Assembly: GCA_017527435.1 (NCBI GenBank)
Contig: JAFXQB010000019.1
Coordinates: 124,001-188,000 of the forward strand
DNA length: 64,000 nt
Direction of reading: 5' to 3'
Source of the DNA: Salinivirgaceae bacterium
Lineage (GTDB): Bacteria > Bacteroidota > Bacteroidia > Bacteroidales > SZUA-534
The translations under genes and the position numbers were made by a program. Every line of letters begins with the position of its first letter. Positions within the stretch are counted from its first letter, which is position 1. The notes beneath the pieces are model-generated. The model saw only the letters and a program-made list of their open reading frames with translations, made no database searches and had not been told where the DNA came from. Below, piece after piece: positions 40,491 through 49,609 of this stretch.

Positions 40491-41480
40491 ATGAAAGCAA
40501 TTGAAATTCAAGCACCTGGCAACGTTGCGGTTGTCGATGTTGAAAAACCGACCACAAAAAGCGGCGAAGTGCTGCTGAAACTCGACTACGTGGGCTTTTG
40601 CGGCTCTGATTTGAACACTTATCGCGGCGGAAACGCAATGGTGACATTCCCGCGAATCCCTGGGCACGAAATTGGCGCCACCATTGTTGAACTTGGCAGC
40701 GATGTGCCGTCGCAACTTAAAGTAGGACAGACGGTTACCGTCAATCCCTACACCAACTGCGGACATTGTGCGTCGTGCCGCCGCGGCCGTGTGAATGCCT
40801 GCGAAAACAACGAAACGCTTGGCGTTCAGCGCAATGGCGCGATGCAGGAATTTATCAGCCTTCCGTGGCAGAAAATCATTCCGTGTGGCTCGGTTTCGGT
40901 GCGCGATGCGGCCCTGATTGAGCCGATGAGCGTTGGTTTTCACGCTGTCGACCGTGGCCGAGTGACTGATACTGACACAGTTATGGTAATCGGTTGCGGA
41001 ATGGTCGGCCTGGGTGCGGTGGTGCGTGCCGTGATGCGCGGCGCAACCGTCATTGCTGCCGACCTTGACGACGAGAAACTGGCGCTTGCCCGTCAACTTG
41101 GCGCCACTTACACCTACAACACCGCCACCGAGTGGAATCTGCCCACGCCCGACGTTGTGATTGAAGCCGTTGGCGCCGCGCCCACATACCAGTTGGCTGT
41201 CAACCGCGTGGCTTTCACGGGGCGCATTGTCTGCATTGGCTATGCCAAGGCCGATATTTCGCTGACTACTAGCCTGTTTGTAAAAAAAGAACTCGACATT
41301 ATGGGTTCGCGAAACGCCAATCCATCTGATTTTGAGGCGGTTATCAAATATCTGACAAACTCGGGCGCGCCTGTCGAGAAGTTTATCAGCCGTATAATCG
41401 AGCCGCAGCAATCCGCCGAAGCGCTGAAAACCTGGGCCGAAGCACCTGGAAAAGTGTTCAGAATACTTGTAAAATGGTAA
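40491..41480 (+). CDS. Zinc-dependent sugar/polyol dehydrogenase (MDR superfamily)
   Basis: The gene encodes 329 residues. GFCGSDLNTYRGG holds the catalytic zinc Cys and PGHEIGATIVE the His-Glu pair. NCGHCASCRRGRVNACEN supplies the four structural-zinc cysteines. The nucleotide fold is VMVIGCGMVGLGAVV. By family it oxidises a secondary alcohol of a sugar or sugar acid with NAD(P). In this cluster it could oxidise 2-keto-3-deoxy-L-fuconate or a galactonate-type acid. It starts 29 bases after the lactonase gene. Confidence 0.85.
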   Translation: MKAIEIQAPGNVAVVDVEKPTTKSGEVLLKLDYVGFCGSDLNTYRGGNAMVTFPRIPGHEIGATIVELGSDVPSQLKVGQTVTVNPYTNCGHCASCRRGRVNACENNETLGVQRNGAMQEFISLPWQKIIPCGSVSVRDAALIEPMSVGFHAVDRGRVTDTDTVMVIGCGMVGLGAVVRAVMRGATVIAADLDDEKLALARQLGATYTYNTATEWNLPTPDVVIEAVGAAPTYQLAVNRVAFTGRIVCIGYAKADISLTTSLFVKKELDIMGSRNANPSDFEAVIKYLTNSGAPVEKFISRIIEPQQSAEALKTWAEAPGKVFRILVKW

Positions 41481-41517
41481 GATAATCAGCAATATACAAC
41501 TTATAAACACTAAATAA

Positions 41518-42465
41518 ATGGAATTGAGAAATCTTGGAAAAACGGGCCTGAAGTTGTCGGCTTTGGGCTTTGGCGCGTCGAGTTTGGGCGGCGTTTTCCA
41601 CTCGTTGAACGAAGCCGACGGCATTCGTGCGGTGCACACTGCGGTTGAGAACGGAATCAACTTTATCGATGTGTCGCCCTACTATGGCCACCTGAAGGCG
41701 GAAATGGTTCTGGGAAAGGCACTTAAAGAGATTCCGCGCGACAAATTCATTCTTTCGACAAAGGTCGGCCGCTACGGAAAAGACGGCGTGAACACTTGGG
41801 ACTATTCGGCCCGCCGCGCTCACGACAGCGTTTTTGAGAGTATGGAACGGCTCAATGTTGATTATATCGACATTATCAACGTGCACGATATTGAGTTTCA
41901 GTCGGCTCTGCCTGGCGGTCTGCAAAAGATTGTCGATGAGACACTTCCCGCGTTGGTTGAGTTGCGCGAGAAGGGCGTGGTCGGCCACGTTGGCATTACC
42001 GACCTGCAACTTGAGAACCTGAAATGGGTTGTCGAGCACTCGCCCGAAGGCACGGTTGAGAGCGTTCTGAACTTCTGCCACTACTGCCTGTGCGATGACA
42101 AACTCATTGATTTTCTTGACTTTTTCGAAAGCCGCGGCATTGGCGTCATAAACGCAAGTCCGCTCTCGATGGGCCTTTTGACAATGCGTGGCGCCCCCGA
42201 CTGGCACCCTGCGCCCGAAGCCTTGCGTAAGGCTTGCGCCGAAGCAGCAAAATATTGCGATTCAATCGGTTACCCGATAGAAAAACTTGCAATGCAGTAC
42301 AGCCTCGGCAACAGCCGAATCGCTTCGAACCTATTCTCGACAACCAATCCGCAAAATGTCTTGAAAAATATCGATTTTGTGAGCGAACCCGCTGATGCTG
42401 AAGTTGTTGCAAAGGTTCGTCAAATCATTGGCGACCAATTCCGTGTAAGTTGGAAAAACTCTTAA
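41518..42465 (+). CDS. Aldo/keto reductase, L-fucose/L-galactose dehydrogenase-like
   Basis: The gene encodes 315 residues. The aldo-keto reductase tetrad is visible as D51, Y56, K82 and H123 (FIDVSPYYG, STKVGRYG, NVHDIEF). The opening RNLGKTGLKLSALGFGASSLGG and the SPLSMGLLT segment are like plant L-galactose and bacterial L-fucose/aldose dehydrogenases, which oxidise C1 of the sugar to the 1,5-lactone. That would make the substrate of the lactonase two genes upstream. The assignment to fucose rests on the following permease gene. Confidence 0.85.
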   Translation: MELRNLGKTGLKLSALGFGASSLGGVFHSLNEADGIRAVHTAVENGINFIDVSPYYGHLKAEMVLGKALKEIPRDKFILSTKVGRYGKDGVNTWDYSARRAHDSVFESMERLNVDYIDIINVHDIEFQSALPGGLQKIVDETLPALVELREKGVVGHVGITDLQLENLKWVVEHSPEGTVESVLNFCHYCLCDDKLIDFLDFFESRGIGVINASPLSMGLLTMRGAPDWHPAPEALRKACAEAAKYCDSIGYPIEKLAMQYSLGNSRIASNLFSTTNPQNVLKNIDFVSEPADAEVVAKVRQIIGDQFRVSWKNS

Positions 42466-42499
42466 AACCACATTTTTAACCACTAAAACTACTGATAAA

Positions 42500-43759
42500 A
42501 TGAAGACAATCGAAAAAAGATACCTGGTTCCGTTCTGCCTTGTGACGCTTCTGTTTCTGCTTTGGGGAATGGCTAACAATATGACAGACACGCTGTTAAG
42601 TGCTTTTAAGCGCATAATGTCGATGACCGACACGCAGACGTCGCTCATTCAGTTTGCGTTCTACGGCTCGTACTTTTGCTTTGCGCTTCCTGCGGCGCTT
42701 TTCATTCGCAAATACAGTTACAAAAGCGGTGTCATTCTGGGCCTTGTGCTCTACGCCGCTGGCGCCATTCTGTTTTTCCCTGCGTCGAAAGCCGCTTCCT
42801 ACGCTTTCTACCTGATAGCCATATACATACTGGCTGGCGGATGCTCAATTTTGGAAACCACGGCCAATCCGTACATTCTGTCGATGGGCTCGCCCGAAAC
42901 AGCCACCCGCCGATTGAATATCGCTCAAGCTTTCAATCCATTAGGCTCGATAACAGGCATTCTGATGAGTCAGTTTTTCATTCTTTCGCAACTGTCGAGC
43001 GCTACAGCGTCTGACCGCGCCGCAATGTCCGCCGCCGACCTTTCCGCGATGCAGTCGCACGAGCTGAACGCCATCACAGGCACCTATATGACGCTCGGTT
43101 TTGTGCTTCTGGTGATTATGGTTGTGATGCTTTTGGTTCGTATGCCCGAAGGCAGCGACAACAGCCACGACAGCGTGCTCGATTCGTTTAAACGATTGAT
43201 TAAGAATAAGAAATACGTGTTCGGTGTTGTTGCGCAGTTCTTCTATGTCGGCGCACAAATCTGCGTTTGGTCGTTTACCATCCGCATTGTGATGCAGGAA
43301 CTTGGCCTGCTAGAAGCCGATGCCGCAACAATCTATCTGTTTAGTATTATTGGATTTAGCACGGCGCGATTCATCTTCACTTGGCTGATGAAATGGATTC
43401 AGCCGTCGAGACTTCTGCTTTGGGCTTCGGCCGCCGATATTGTTCTGTGTCTGATAGTTGCGTTGTGCAGCGGCACAGGCGCGGTCTGCATTGCGGCGCT
43501 CATCGGCGTTAGTTTCTTTATGTCGCTGATGTTCCCAACCATCTACGGAATCGCGCTAGAAAACGTCGGCCAAGATGCCAAAATTGGTGCTTCGGGCTTG
43601 ATAATGGCCATTTTAGGCGGTGCTCTTCTTCCCCCGCTTCAGGGTGCAATTTCCGACGCAACAAACATCAACATCTCGTATCTGGTGCCGATGGTGTGCT
43701 TTGTGGTGGTGCTGATGTTTGCGGTTTCGGTGGTGAAGAGTGAAGCAAATAAATTGTAG
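42500..43759 (+). CDS. fucP: FucP-type sugar/H+ symporter (MFS)
   Basis: This is a twelve-helix major-facilitator permease of 419 residues. The FucP-family marks are LLFLLWGMANNMTDTLLSAFK, QFAFYGSYFCFALPA, GGCSILETTANPYI and AQAFNPLGS. E. coli FucP imports L-fucose (also L-galactose and D-arabinose) with a proton; other members of the family carry glucose/galactose. Gene order suggests it brings in the sugar oxidised by the adjacent aldo/keto reductase. Host-glycan fucose would be the natural source in a gut organism (inference). Confidence 0.88.
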   Translation: MKTIEKRYLVPFCLVTLLFLLWGMANNMTDTLLSAFKRIMSMTDTQTSLIQFAFYGSYFCFALPAALFIRKYSYKSGVILGLVLYAAGAILFFPASKAASYAFYLIAIYILAGGCSILETTANPYILSMGSPETATRRLNIAQAFNPLGSITGILMSQFFILSQLSSATASDRAAMSAADLSAMQSHELNAITGTYMTLGFVLLVIMVVMLLVRMPEGSDNSHDSVLDSFKRLIKNKKYVFGVVAQFFYVGAQICVWSFTIRIVMQELGLLEADAATIYLFSIIGFSTARFIFTWLMKWIQPSRLLLWASAADIVLCLIVALCSGTGAVCIAALIGVSFFMSLMFPTIYGIALENVGQDAKIGASGLIMAILGGALLPPLQGAISDATNINISYLVPMVCFVVVLMFAVSVVKSEANKL

Positions 43760-43795
43760 AAATGGGTTGATTTCGGTTAATATCTTCAAAAAAAA

Positions 43796-43829
43796 TTGAT
43801 TGATAAATATTGTTATAACCATACATTTG
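43796..43829 (+). promoter_or_regulatory. ddl promoter
   Basis: TTG (43796-43798) and TACATTTG (43822-43829) are 23 bases apart. A small palindrome ATTCCG-AA-CGGAAT follows in the untranslated leader before the ATG at 43887. Confidence 0.55.
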
Positions 43830-43886
43830 GTTTCAAATTCCGAACGGAATCAATTTTGGTTAAAATATTCATAATTAGTTTGATAT

Positions 43887-44876
43887 ATGTCTGTATCGAA
43901 GAAAAACATTGCAGTAGTATGCGGCGGATACTCTAAAGAGAGCGTGATTTCGCTGCGCAGCGCCGAGCAGATTGCATCGGTGATTAGTCCTGACTACAAC
44001 GCCTACACCGTTTACATAACCCGCGAGAGTTGGAACGCGAAGATTGGCGACAGCCTTTATCCCATTGACCGTAACGATTTTACGTTCACGATCGATGGCA
44101 AGAAAATTGTTTTCGACGCCGTTTTTATGGCCATCCACGGCACACCTGGCGAAGACGGTATGCTGCAGTCGTACTTCGATATGCTCAATATTCCCTACAC
44201 AACGTGCAGCGCATTCGTATCGGCTCTGACTTTCAATAAGTTCGCTTGCAAAGTATTTCTGAAAGAGTACGGCATTCTGACTGCCGACGCCGTTTTGCTG
44301 CGCCGCAACCAACCATACTCGCTCGACGAGATTAGCAAACGCTGCGGTTATCCGATGTTTGTGAAGCCGAACAATGGCGGCTCAAGTTTCGGCGTGACAA
44401 AGGTTAAGCAACCTGCTGATTTGCAACCAGCTATTGACAAGGCTTTCGCCGAAGACAGCGAGATTATCATTGAACCGTTCATCAAGGGTGGCGAGTTCAC
44501 TTGCGGCGTGTTCAAGACTGATACAGAGTCGATTGTGTTTCCGCCAACCGAGATTGTCAGCAAAAATGAGTTTTTCGATGTTGAAGCCAAATACACACCT
44601 GGAATGTCGGAAGAGATTACGCCTGCCCGCCTGTCGGAAGCCGATTTAAAAGAGTGTCAGGCTCTTACATCAAAAATCTACGATTTGCTCGGCTGCACGG
44701 GCGTTGTCCGCATCGACTATTTGCAGAAAGAAGGCCGCTTCTACTTTATGGAAATCAACACTGTGCCTGGCATGAGCCGCGAATCGATAATTCCCAAGCA
44801 GACTGTTGTTTACGGCCTGCCGCTCAACGAGCTGTACCACAAGCAGATTGACGACGCCTTGTCGCGCAAGCGCTAA
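43887..44876 (+). CDS. ddl: D-alanine--D-alanine ligase
   Basis: Ddl joins two D-alanines with ATP for the peptidoglycan stem peptide. The 329 residues carry the family motifs: VVCGGYSKESVISLRS at the start, AIHGTPGEDGMLQ, FVKPNNGGSSFGVTKV (ATP-grasp glycine loop), GCTGVVRIDY and MEINTVPGMSRESIIPKQ. The active-site residues E15-type, S and Y/R loops appear intact. It is a single-gene unit with its own promoter and a strong terminator. Confidence 0.96.
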   Translation: MSVSKKNIAVVCGGYSKESVISLRSAEQIASVISPDYNAYTVYITRESWNAKIGDSLYPIDRNDFTFTIDGKKIVFDAVFMAIHGTPGEDGMLQSYFDMLNIPYTTCSAFVSALTFNKFACKVFLKEYGILTADAVLLRRNQPYSLDEISKRCGYPMFVKPNNGGSSFGVTKVKQPADLQPAIDKAFAEDSEIIIEPFIKGGEFTCGVFKTDTESIVFPPTEIVSKNEFFDVEAKYTPGMSEEITPARLSEADLKECQALTSKIYDLLGCTGVVRIDYLQKEGRFYFMEINTVPGMSRESIIPKQTVVYGLPLNELYHKQIDDALSRKR

Positions 44877-44906
44877 CTTGCGGCCAATCGTCATTCGGCA
44901 AAATAA

Positions 44907-44944
44907 AAACCCGTTGCATACAACCGATGCAACGGGTTTGTTTT
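44907..44944. terminator. Bidirectional terminator between ddl and the GAF gene
   Basis: AAACCCGTTGCAT (44907-44919) and ATGCAACGGGTTT (44927-44939) are perfect complements with a 7-nt loop and T/A runs outside. Confidence 0.9.
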
Positions 44945-44960
44945 ATGTCCCGATTGAGTG

Positions 44961-46196
44961 TTATTCATCTTCATCTTCTTCGCGCTGGATGTTGTAGCGC
45001 TGTTCCAGCTCGCGCAGCTTGGCTTCTTTGCGTGCAAGGTCTTCCTGAGTGGCCCTGAGCTCTTCGAAGCTTTGTTTCAGCACTTCCGACTGCTCGGCAA
45101 GCATGTCGGCTTTGTCTTTCGACTCTTCGAGCAGCTTGGCGGTGCTGGCGTTTATCTTCACCATCGAAATGGTTGACGATAGGGCATCACTGATTTTTGT
45201 CAGGAAATTGACTTTGTAATCGTCTATTTTTGAGAACGATGCCAACTCGATGACTGCATAAACTGTGTCGTTCATGATGGCTGGCATGAGCAAGATGTAT
45301 TTCGGGTTTGCTTCGCCCAGACCCGACGTGATTTCCATATAGTTGTCAGGAATCTCGTTCAGGTAGATTGGCGCTTTTTCGTAGGCGCACTGCCCCACAA
45401 GGCCGATTCCAACTTCAAACTCTTTCTCGTTGTGCTTGACGCGATTGTAGGCCACAGCACCTTTCAACTCGTATTTCACGTGTTCGGGGTCATCGTTGTT
45501 GATGATGAACACGCCGCCCTGCACAACACCAATATAATCAGTCAGTTTGCTGATGAATGTGCGGCTCATTGCTTCAAGATTCGATGTTTCCTGACGCAGC
45601 AAGTCGTTGAAGATGGCGATTCCGTTGGCAGTCCAGGCTTCTTTTTCCTGTTCGGCAGCCTGCTGTTTTTCAGCGGCTTTTGCTTTTTTCAACTCGTCGC
45701 GCATATTGGTCAGAGCCTTGCCAAGCTCGTCGTCTTCACTTGCCATCTGATATTCATGCTCGAAGTTGTTGTTTGCAATGGCATCGGCAAACAAAGCCGT
45801 ATTATGCAGATTGACAGCTAGATTCTTGAATGAACGATAGATGTCGCCAATTTCGTCCTGCTTGTGCTTGGTCTCGCTTTTGCTTGCCGCAAAAACACCG
45901 CGCCCCATCTCGTCAATCTTCTCGCGAAGTCTGACAATCGGCCGCTGGAAGTATTTTTTTGTCGCCACATTGCTCAGCATCAAAACCGCAAAACACAATG
46001 GAACGGCCCAAATGAGCGACCAAAGTCCATAATAGCCGACCGCATAGGCGACAATCGTGCAAAACATCGACGGCAGGAAAATCACCAACCCGATTTTGAA
46101 AACAATGGTCTTTTTGTATATGATGCGAAGAAACGCTATCCCGAAGGGGACAATGCCGAAAATCACTATCAGAGCGAATAGAAGTACTGAGTTCAT
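44961..46196 (-). CDS. Membrane-anchored GAF-domain sensor without output domain
   Basis: The gene encodes 411 residues. Two membrane helices (about 3-25 and 38-68) are followed by a HAMP-like linker (RPIVRLREKIDEMGRGVF...DEIGDIYRSFKNLA), a coiled coil rich in A/E/K (about 165-190), a GAF domain (about 200-345, with VQGGVFIINNDD and GIGLVGQCAYEKAPIYLNEIP), and a C-terminal coiled coil ending in acidic residues. No kinase, cyclase or phosphatase follows, so it must signal by protein contact. Similar HAMP-GAF-coil proteins are frequent in Bacteroidota, but their role is unclear. Confidence 0.8.
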   Translation of the reverse strand: MNSVLLFALIVIFGIVPFGIAFLRIIYKKTIVFKIGLVIFLPSMFCTIVAYAVGYYGLWSLIWAVPLCFAVLMLSNVATKKYFQRPIVRLREKIDEMGRGVFAASKSETKHKQDEIGDIYRSFKNLAVNLHNTALFADAIANNNFEHEYQMASEDDELGKALTNMRDELKKAKAAEKQQAAEQEKEAWTANGIAIFNDLLRQETSNLEAMSRTFISKLTDYIGVVQGGVFIINNDDPEHVKYELKGAVAYNRVKHNEKEFEVGIGLVGQCAYEKAPIYLNEIPDNYMEITSGLGEANPKYILLMPAIMNDTVYAVIELASFSKIDDYKVNFLTKISDALSSTISMVKINASTAKLLEESKDKADMLAEQSEVLKQSFEELRATQEDLARKEAKLRELEQRYNIQREEDEDE

Positions 46197-46316
46197 ATTA
46201 CACGTTTTTTAATTGGCAACGGCGCAAAACGCGCCAAAGCACCTTCAAATATATATTGTTTGGCCGTTTAAAACACAATAAGATTGATTTTTATTTTCCG
46301 ATACACAATTTTGCAC

Positions 46317-46324
46317 TATTTTTG
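46317..46324 (+). promoter_or_regulatory. Promoter -7 box of the 46.35-kb membrane protein gene
   Basis: TATTTTTG, 25 bases before the ATG at 46350. Confidence 0.5.
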
Positions 46325-46349
46325 GGCTGCATTTTGGATAATTAATTTT

Positions 46350-47426
46350 ATGAAACACAACGTTTTAGTGTGGGGATATCTTTCTTCGCTCATTTTATTG
46401 CTCGGCACAATTTTCATGAATCTCGATTTTGTGGCGGGCAAAGTACTCTTTCTTGTAGGATTTTTCACATTCAATCTGGGCTACCTGATACCGCTTTTCT
46501 TCGTCATTTTCAAGGATAACCAGGAAAACCGCATCGGGCTGATAATAGTGTTGAGCATTCTCGGATTCTTCATTTTCCTGATGGGTTTAACATTCTTCAT
46601 GGTGAGCTGGGGCGGCAACAAGGTGCTCATCTACGTTGGCGGCTCGTTTCTGCTGCTTGCGTCGTTGCTGATGCTGGCCATGCGTCGCAGGTTCTACGAG
46701 ACCAGCGTCGACTCATGGTTCCCGATAGTACTTTTCAGCGTTTTTATTGTGATAGGTATGCTAACCAGTATGGTTCACAGGCCCATTCTGCGGTCGTTCA
46801 CCATCTCGAATCAGGAAGCGCAGATTCAACTCACCACACTGCAAAACCGCAACCACCATATTTACAGCGAACTCTGCGAACTTTGCAATGGTGACTCACT
46901 CTTGTTGGAAATCAAGCATAAAGCCGAACTTGTGACCAGAAAGAGCGACAGCATGATGAGTTTTGTCGATGACATGAAACGTGACCTGATTGTTTATGTC
47001 GAAGGCAAGAAAATGCTGCAGGATTCATCACTGCTCATCAATCTGGTGCCAGTGCAGTCGAATGTCGAGATTAACTCGGTGCGGCGGTTCATGCTCGGGC
47101 GCAAGCGGCAAAAAGCAGCGCTTCTGCATGGCAAAATCGATGACTACCACCGCGAAATGTCGGGCCTGGTGCCGCAAGGCGACTTGTGGCTTGCCGCTTT
47201 TGTCGATGCCAACCTGAACACCAACGTGCTGCGCCTTAACAAGCGCATCTACAATCGCGACTGGGAACGGCAGCATTTCTACAATTTTCCGCTGGTGACG
47301 GTTATCAGCCAGTTAACCACTCTGCAACTCAATGTTTGCACAGTTCAAGGCGAGCTGTTAAGTGCCTGCTACAGAGATGCATTGCGGTTACAATTGCCTG
47401 CGGCGGACACTATAAGTAAAAAATGA
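46350..47426 (+). CDS. Membrane protein of unknown function, weakly GldM-like C-terminus
   Basis: The ATG at 46350 gives 358 residues. About five membrane helices fill the first 150 residues, followed by a soluble helical region. The segment RDWERQHFYNFPLVTVISQLTTLQLNVCTVQGELL recalls the part of GldM/PorM (gliding and type IX secretion) that reads LPLV..VT.LSKLQ.DV; this is a resemblance by eye only, and no gldKLN genes are nearby. No catalytic motif was recognised. Its own promoter box precedes it and rpmH follows with a separate promoter. Confidence 0.6.
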   Translation: MKHNVLVWGYLSSLILLLGTIFMNLDFVAGKVLFLVGFFTFNLGYLIPLFFVIFKDNQENRIGLIIVLSILGFFIFLMGLTFFMVSWGGNKVLIYVGGSFLLLASLLMLAMRRRFYETSVDSWFPIVLFSVFIVIGMLTSMVHRPILRSFTISNQEAQIQLTTLQNRNHHIYSELCELCNGDSLLLEIKHKAELVTRKSDSMMSFVDDMKRDLIVYVEGKKMLQDSSLLINLVPVQSNVEINSVRRFMLGRKRQKAALLHGKIDDYHREMSGLVPQGDLWLAAFVDANLNTNVLRLNKRIYNRDWERQHFYNFPLVTVISQLTTLQLNVCTVQGELLSACYRDALRLQLPAADTISKK

Positions 47427-47446
47427 CGGCAAAAATCGCGGCGTTG

Positions 47447-47477
47447 TTTGTCGCATTCAAAAAAAAACATACTTTTG
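47447..47477 (+). promoter_or_regulatory. rpmH promoter
   Basis: TTTG (47447-47450) and TACTTTTG (47470-47477) are 19 bases apart, a full consensus as expected for a ribosomal-protein gene. Confidence 0.75.
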
Positions 47478-47523
47478 CAGTCCGATAAAAAATGATAACG
47501 AAACATAAGAAAGGGAATATATT

Positions 47524-47688
47524 ATGGCAATGAAAAGAACATTCCAACCGTCTCAGAGAAAGCGTAGGAATAAACACGGATTCCGTGAGAGAATGGCCAC
47601 CAAGAACGGCCGTCGCGTATTGGCAGCTCGCCGTGCAAAAGGCAGAAAGAAACTGACTGTTTCTGACGAGAAATTGCACAAGGCATAA
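47524..47688 (+). CDS. rpmH: 50S ribosomal protein L34
   Basis: A 54-residue, strongly basic protein: [20 protein letters not shown] at the start, then [20 protein letters not shown] and [10 protein letters not shown]. These are the conserved L34 blocks in order and at full length. L34 is a structural protein of the large ribosomal subunit. In many bacteria rnpA follows; here a terminator follows instead and no rnpA is seen in the window. Confidence 0.97.
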   Translation: MAMKRTFQPSQRKRRNKHGFRERMATKNGRRVLAARRAKGRKKLTVSDEKLHKA

Positions 47689-47712
47689 TACCGTCTCTAA
47701 ACAATACAATTA

Positions 47713-47740
47713 AGGCGAACCCACAAGGCTCGCTTTTTTT
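47713..47740 (+). terminator. rpmH terminator
   Basis: A GCGA...TCGC hairpin with CC/GG inside (47715-47733) is followed by seven T. Confidence 0.7.
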
Positions 47741-47770
47741 GTGCTTTATAATCCGCATTTTGCTAGAAGA

Positions 47771-47812
47771 AAAAAAACGCCGCATCCATATGATTTGATG
47801 GGTGCGGCGTTT
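47771..47812 (-). terminator. pfkA terminator
   Basis: AAACGCCGCATCCA (47775-47788) and TGGGTGCGGCGTTT (47799-47812) form a 14-bp stem (one G-U). On the minus strand a T run follows, shortly after the pfkA stop. Confidence 0.85.
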
Positions 47813-47838
47813 CAGTATGCTGTTCAGCCAATTGACAA

Positions 47839-49158
47839 TTAAGGATTCACCATCGACTGCGGCTGGCCTGTGGCTTCAAGAACGTTCCACCAGAAATCGC
47901 TGTTAAGGTTGATTTTCTTGCGCTCGGCAACGGCAATCGGAATTGGCACAATGGTGAACTGGTGCTTCCAGTAACCCACCACAAAGTCGGTCTTGCCAGC
48001 CATGGCGGCGTGCACGGCGTTTTGTGCCAGAATGTTGCAGAACTTGCTGTCGTTGGCGTTGGCCGGTGCGCTTCGAATGATGTAGCTCGGGTCGATGTAG
48101 CGCAGGGCGTACGGGAATTTCTTGGCCGTGAACTCTTCAATAATCTTGTCGCGCAGGAAAACGCCAATGTCCTGTTTTTTGATGTTGCCCGACGCGTCTT
48201 TCTGCTGCTCTTTAACGTCGAAGAAGTTCTGTCCGGCGCCTTCGGCAACCACAACCAAAGCGTGGTGTTTGGTTTCAAGGCGTTTGCGCAGGCATTTCAG
48301 GAATCCATACGGACCATATAGTTCAAAGTTCATTTCAGGAACCAATACAAAATTCACTTCTTGTGTCGAAAGTGCGGCGTTGGCGGCAATAAAGCCAGAG
48401 TCGCGACCCATCAACTTCAGCAGTGCAATGCCGTTGAAGGCGCCCTTGGCTTCGTTGTGAGCCGAATTGATGATGTCATTGGCCACCGAGAAAGCCGTCT
48501 CAAAACCGAACGAGCGCTCGATGAAACTGATATCGTTGTCAATAGTCTTTGGAATGCCGGCTACCGATATACGCAGGCCGCGCCGTTCAATCTCTTCGTG
48601 GATGGCGTGAGCGCCGCGCAGTGTGCCGTCGCCGCCAATGCAGAAGAGAATGTTGATATTCATAATATCCAGAGTGTCAACAATCTGACCAACATCTTGA
48701 TTGCCGCGTGATGAGCCCAGAATGGTACCGCCCGACTGGTGGATGTAGTCGACGAGTTTTGGTGTCAGTTCCACAATCTCGTGGTTGTATTTTGGCACAA
48801 GTCCCTCATAACCATACTTGAAGCCGATGATTCGCTTCACATCGTAGCGGTAGTAAAGGTGGTTGACAAGGCTTCGGATAACGTTGTTAAGTCCGGGGCA
48901 AAGACCGCCGCAGGTAACAATGCCAACTTTTGTTTTGGCGGGCTCAAAGAATAGGGTTTTGCGCGGGCCGGCTTTTTCGAGCGTCATTGGCTCTTTTTTG
49001 CTCTTGCCGCACTGCTTGAAGTAATTCAGCGAGTTATCGTACAGAATACGGTCGTTGTCAGTGGTGAAGTCGTAGGCCGTCTTCGCCAGAGTCTGAACCA
49101 GGGGCGATTCTACGTTGCCCTTGCCCAACGATTTTACAATGAAATCTTTATTCTCCAT
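47839..49158 (-). CDS. pfkA: 6-phosphofructokinase
   Basis: The enzyme phosphorylates fructose 6-phosphate in glycolysis. The 439 residues belong to the longer, plant/PPi-like clade, not the short 320-residue E. coli type. Signatures: VGIVTCGGLCPGLNNVIR, GGTILGSSRG, FCIGGDGTLRGAH, GIPKTIDNDI and LMGRDSGFIAANAAL. In the nucleotide-binding motif the residue after GGD is G (GGDGT), which by family rules points to ATP rather than pyrophosphate as phosphate donor. TATTTTTG at 49184-49191 (minus) is its probable -7 box. Confidence 0.93.
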   Translation of the reverse strand: MENKDFIVKSLGKGNVESPLVQTLAKTAYDFTTDNDRILYDNSLNYFKQCGKSKKEPMTLEKAGPRKTLFFEPAKTKVGIVTCGGLCPGLNNVIRSLVNHLYYRYDVKRIIGFKYGYEGLVPKYNHEIVELTPKLVDYIHQSGGTILGSSRGNQDVGQIVDTLDIMNINILFCIGGDGTLRGAHAIHEEIERRGLRISVAGIPKTIDNDISFIERSFGFETAFSVANDIINSAHNEAKGAFNGIALLKLMGRDSGFIAANAALSTQEVNFVLVPEMNFELYGPYGFLKCLRKRLETKHHALVVVAEGAGQNFFDVKEQQKDASGNIKKQDIGVFLRDKIIEEFTAKKFPYALRYIDPSYIIRSAPANANDSKFCNILAQNAVHAAMAGKTDFVVGYWKHQFTIVPIPIAVAERKKINLNSDFWWNVLEATGQPQSMVNP

Positions 49159-49183
49159 GTCAGAAATTTTTATTTGGTATCAG

Positions 49184-49191
49184 CAAAAATA
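49184..49191 (-). promoter_or_regulatory. pfkA promoter -7 box
   Basis: TATTTTTG on the minus strand, 25 bases before the pfkA ATG. Confidence 0.5.
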
Positions 49192-49270
49192 GAAAAAGGC
49201 ACTGAAAAACAGAGCCTTTTGTTATCGATTTTTGATGTCGCTTTTTGCAGACCGACAAAATACGCGTCTT

Positions 49271-49609
49271 TTAGAACGAGTCGTTCATTGTTGCTGCGCT
49301 GTCGTCATCGTTCGATTCGTCGGGGATGTTGCTGAAATCAGCGCTATCCTCCAAGTCCTCATCCTTGTTGCCGTCGTCGAAAAAGTCGTCGTCGTCAATG
49401 TTGCCGGTGTCTTCGTTGTTGATGCGAAGCAGATACATGCGGTCTTCGGTCTCAAACGGCAGACCGCAGCAAAGCTGGCCGTCTTTGTTTGTGAACGAGA
49501 TAAGATAGGCGTTGAATCCGTCGGGATACATTGCTTTGACTTGGTCGCGCATCTCATCGCTAATCTTGTCGTAGTCTTTAATCACACGTGGTTTGTTTGT
49601 GCTGCCCAT
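49271..49609 (-). CDS. Small acidic hypothetical protein
   Basis: The gene encodes 112 residues. The N-terminal 65 residues look folded (VIKDYDKISDEMRDQVKAMYPDGFNAYLISF...LPFETEDRMYLLRI). The rest is a very acidic, disordered tail (DDDDFFDDGNKDEDLEDSADF). Similar two-part proteins are widespread in Bacteroidales, from memory, without assigned function. No signal peptide; stand-alone gene. Confidence 0.8.
   Translation of the reverse strand: MGSTNKPRVIKDYDKISDEMRDQVKAMYPDGFNAYLISFTNKDGQLCCGLPFETEDRMYLLRINNEDTGNIDDDDFFDDGNKDEDLEDSADFSNIPDESNDDDSAATMNDSF

Noticed and set aside
40407..41660. A 417-codon minus-strand frame over the dehydrogenase gene
   Set aside because: Shadow of the zinc-dehydrogenase gene, which has all its zinc and NAD motifs.
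46350..47426. Firm GldM (type IX secretion) assignment
   Set aside because: Only one short segment is reminiscent; the membrane topology differs from GldM and no other gld genes are adjacent.
47524..47740. rnpA or other genes in operon with rpmH
   Set aside because: A terminator follows rpmH and no RnpA-like frame is present before the convergent pfkA.
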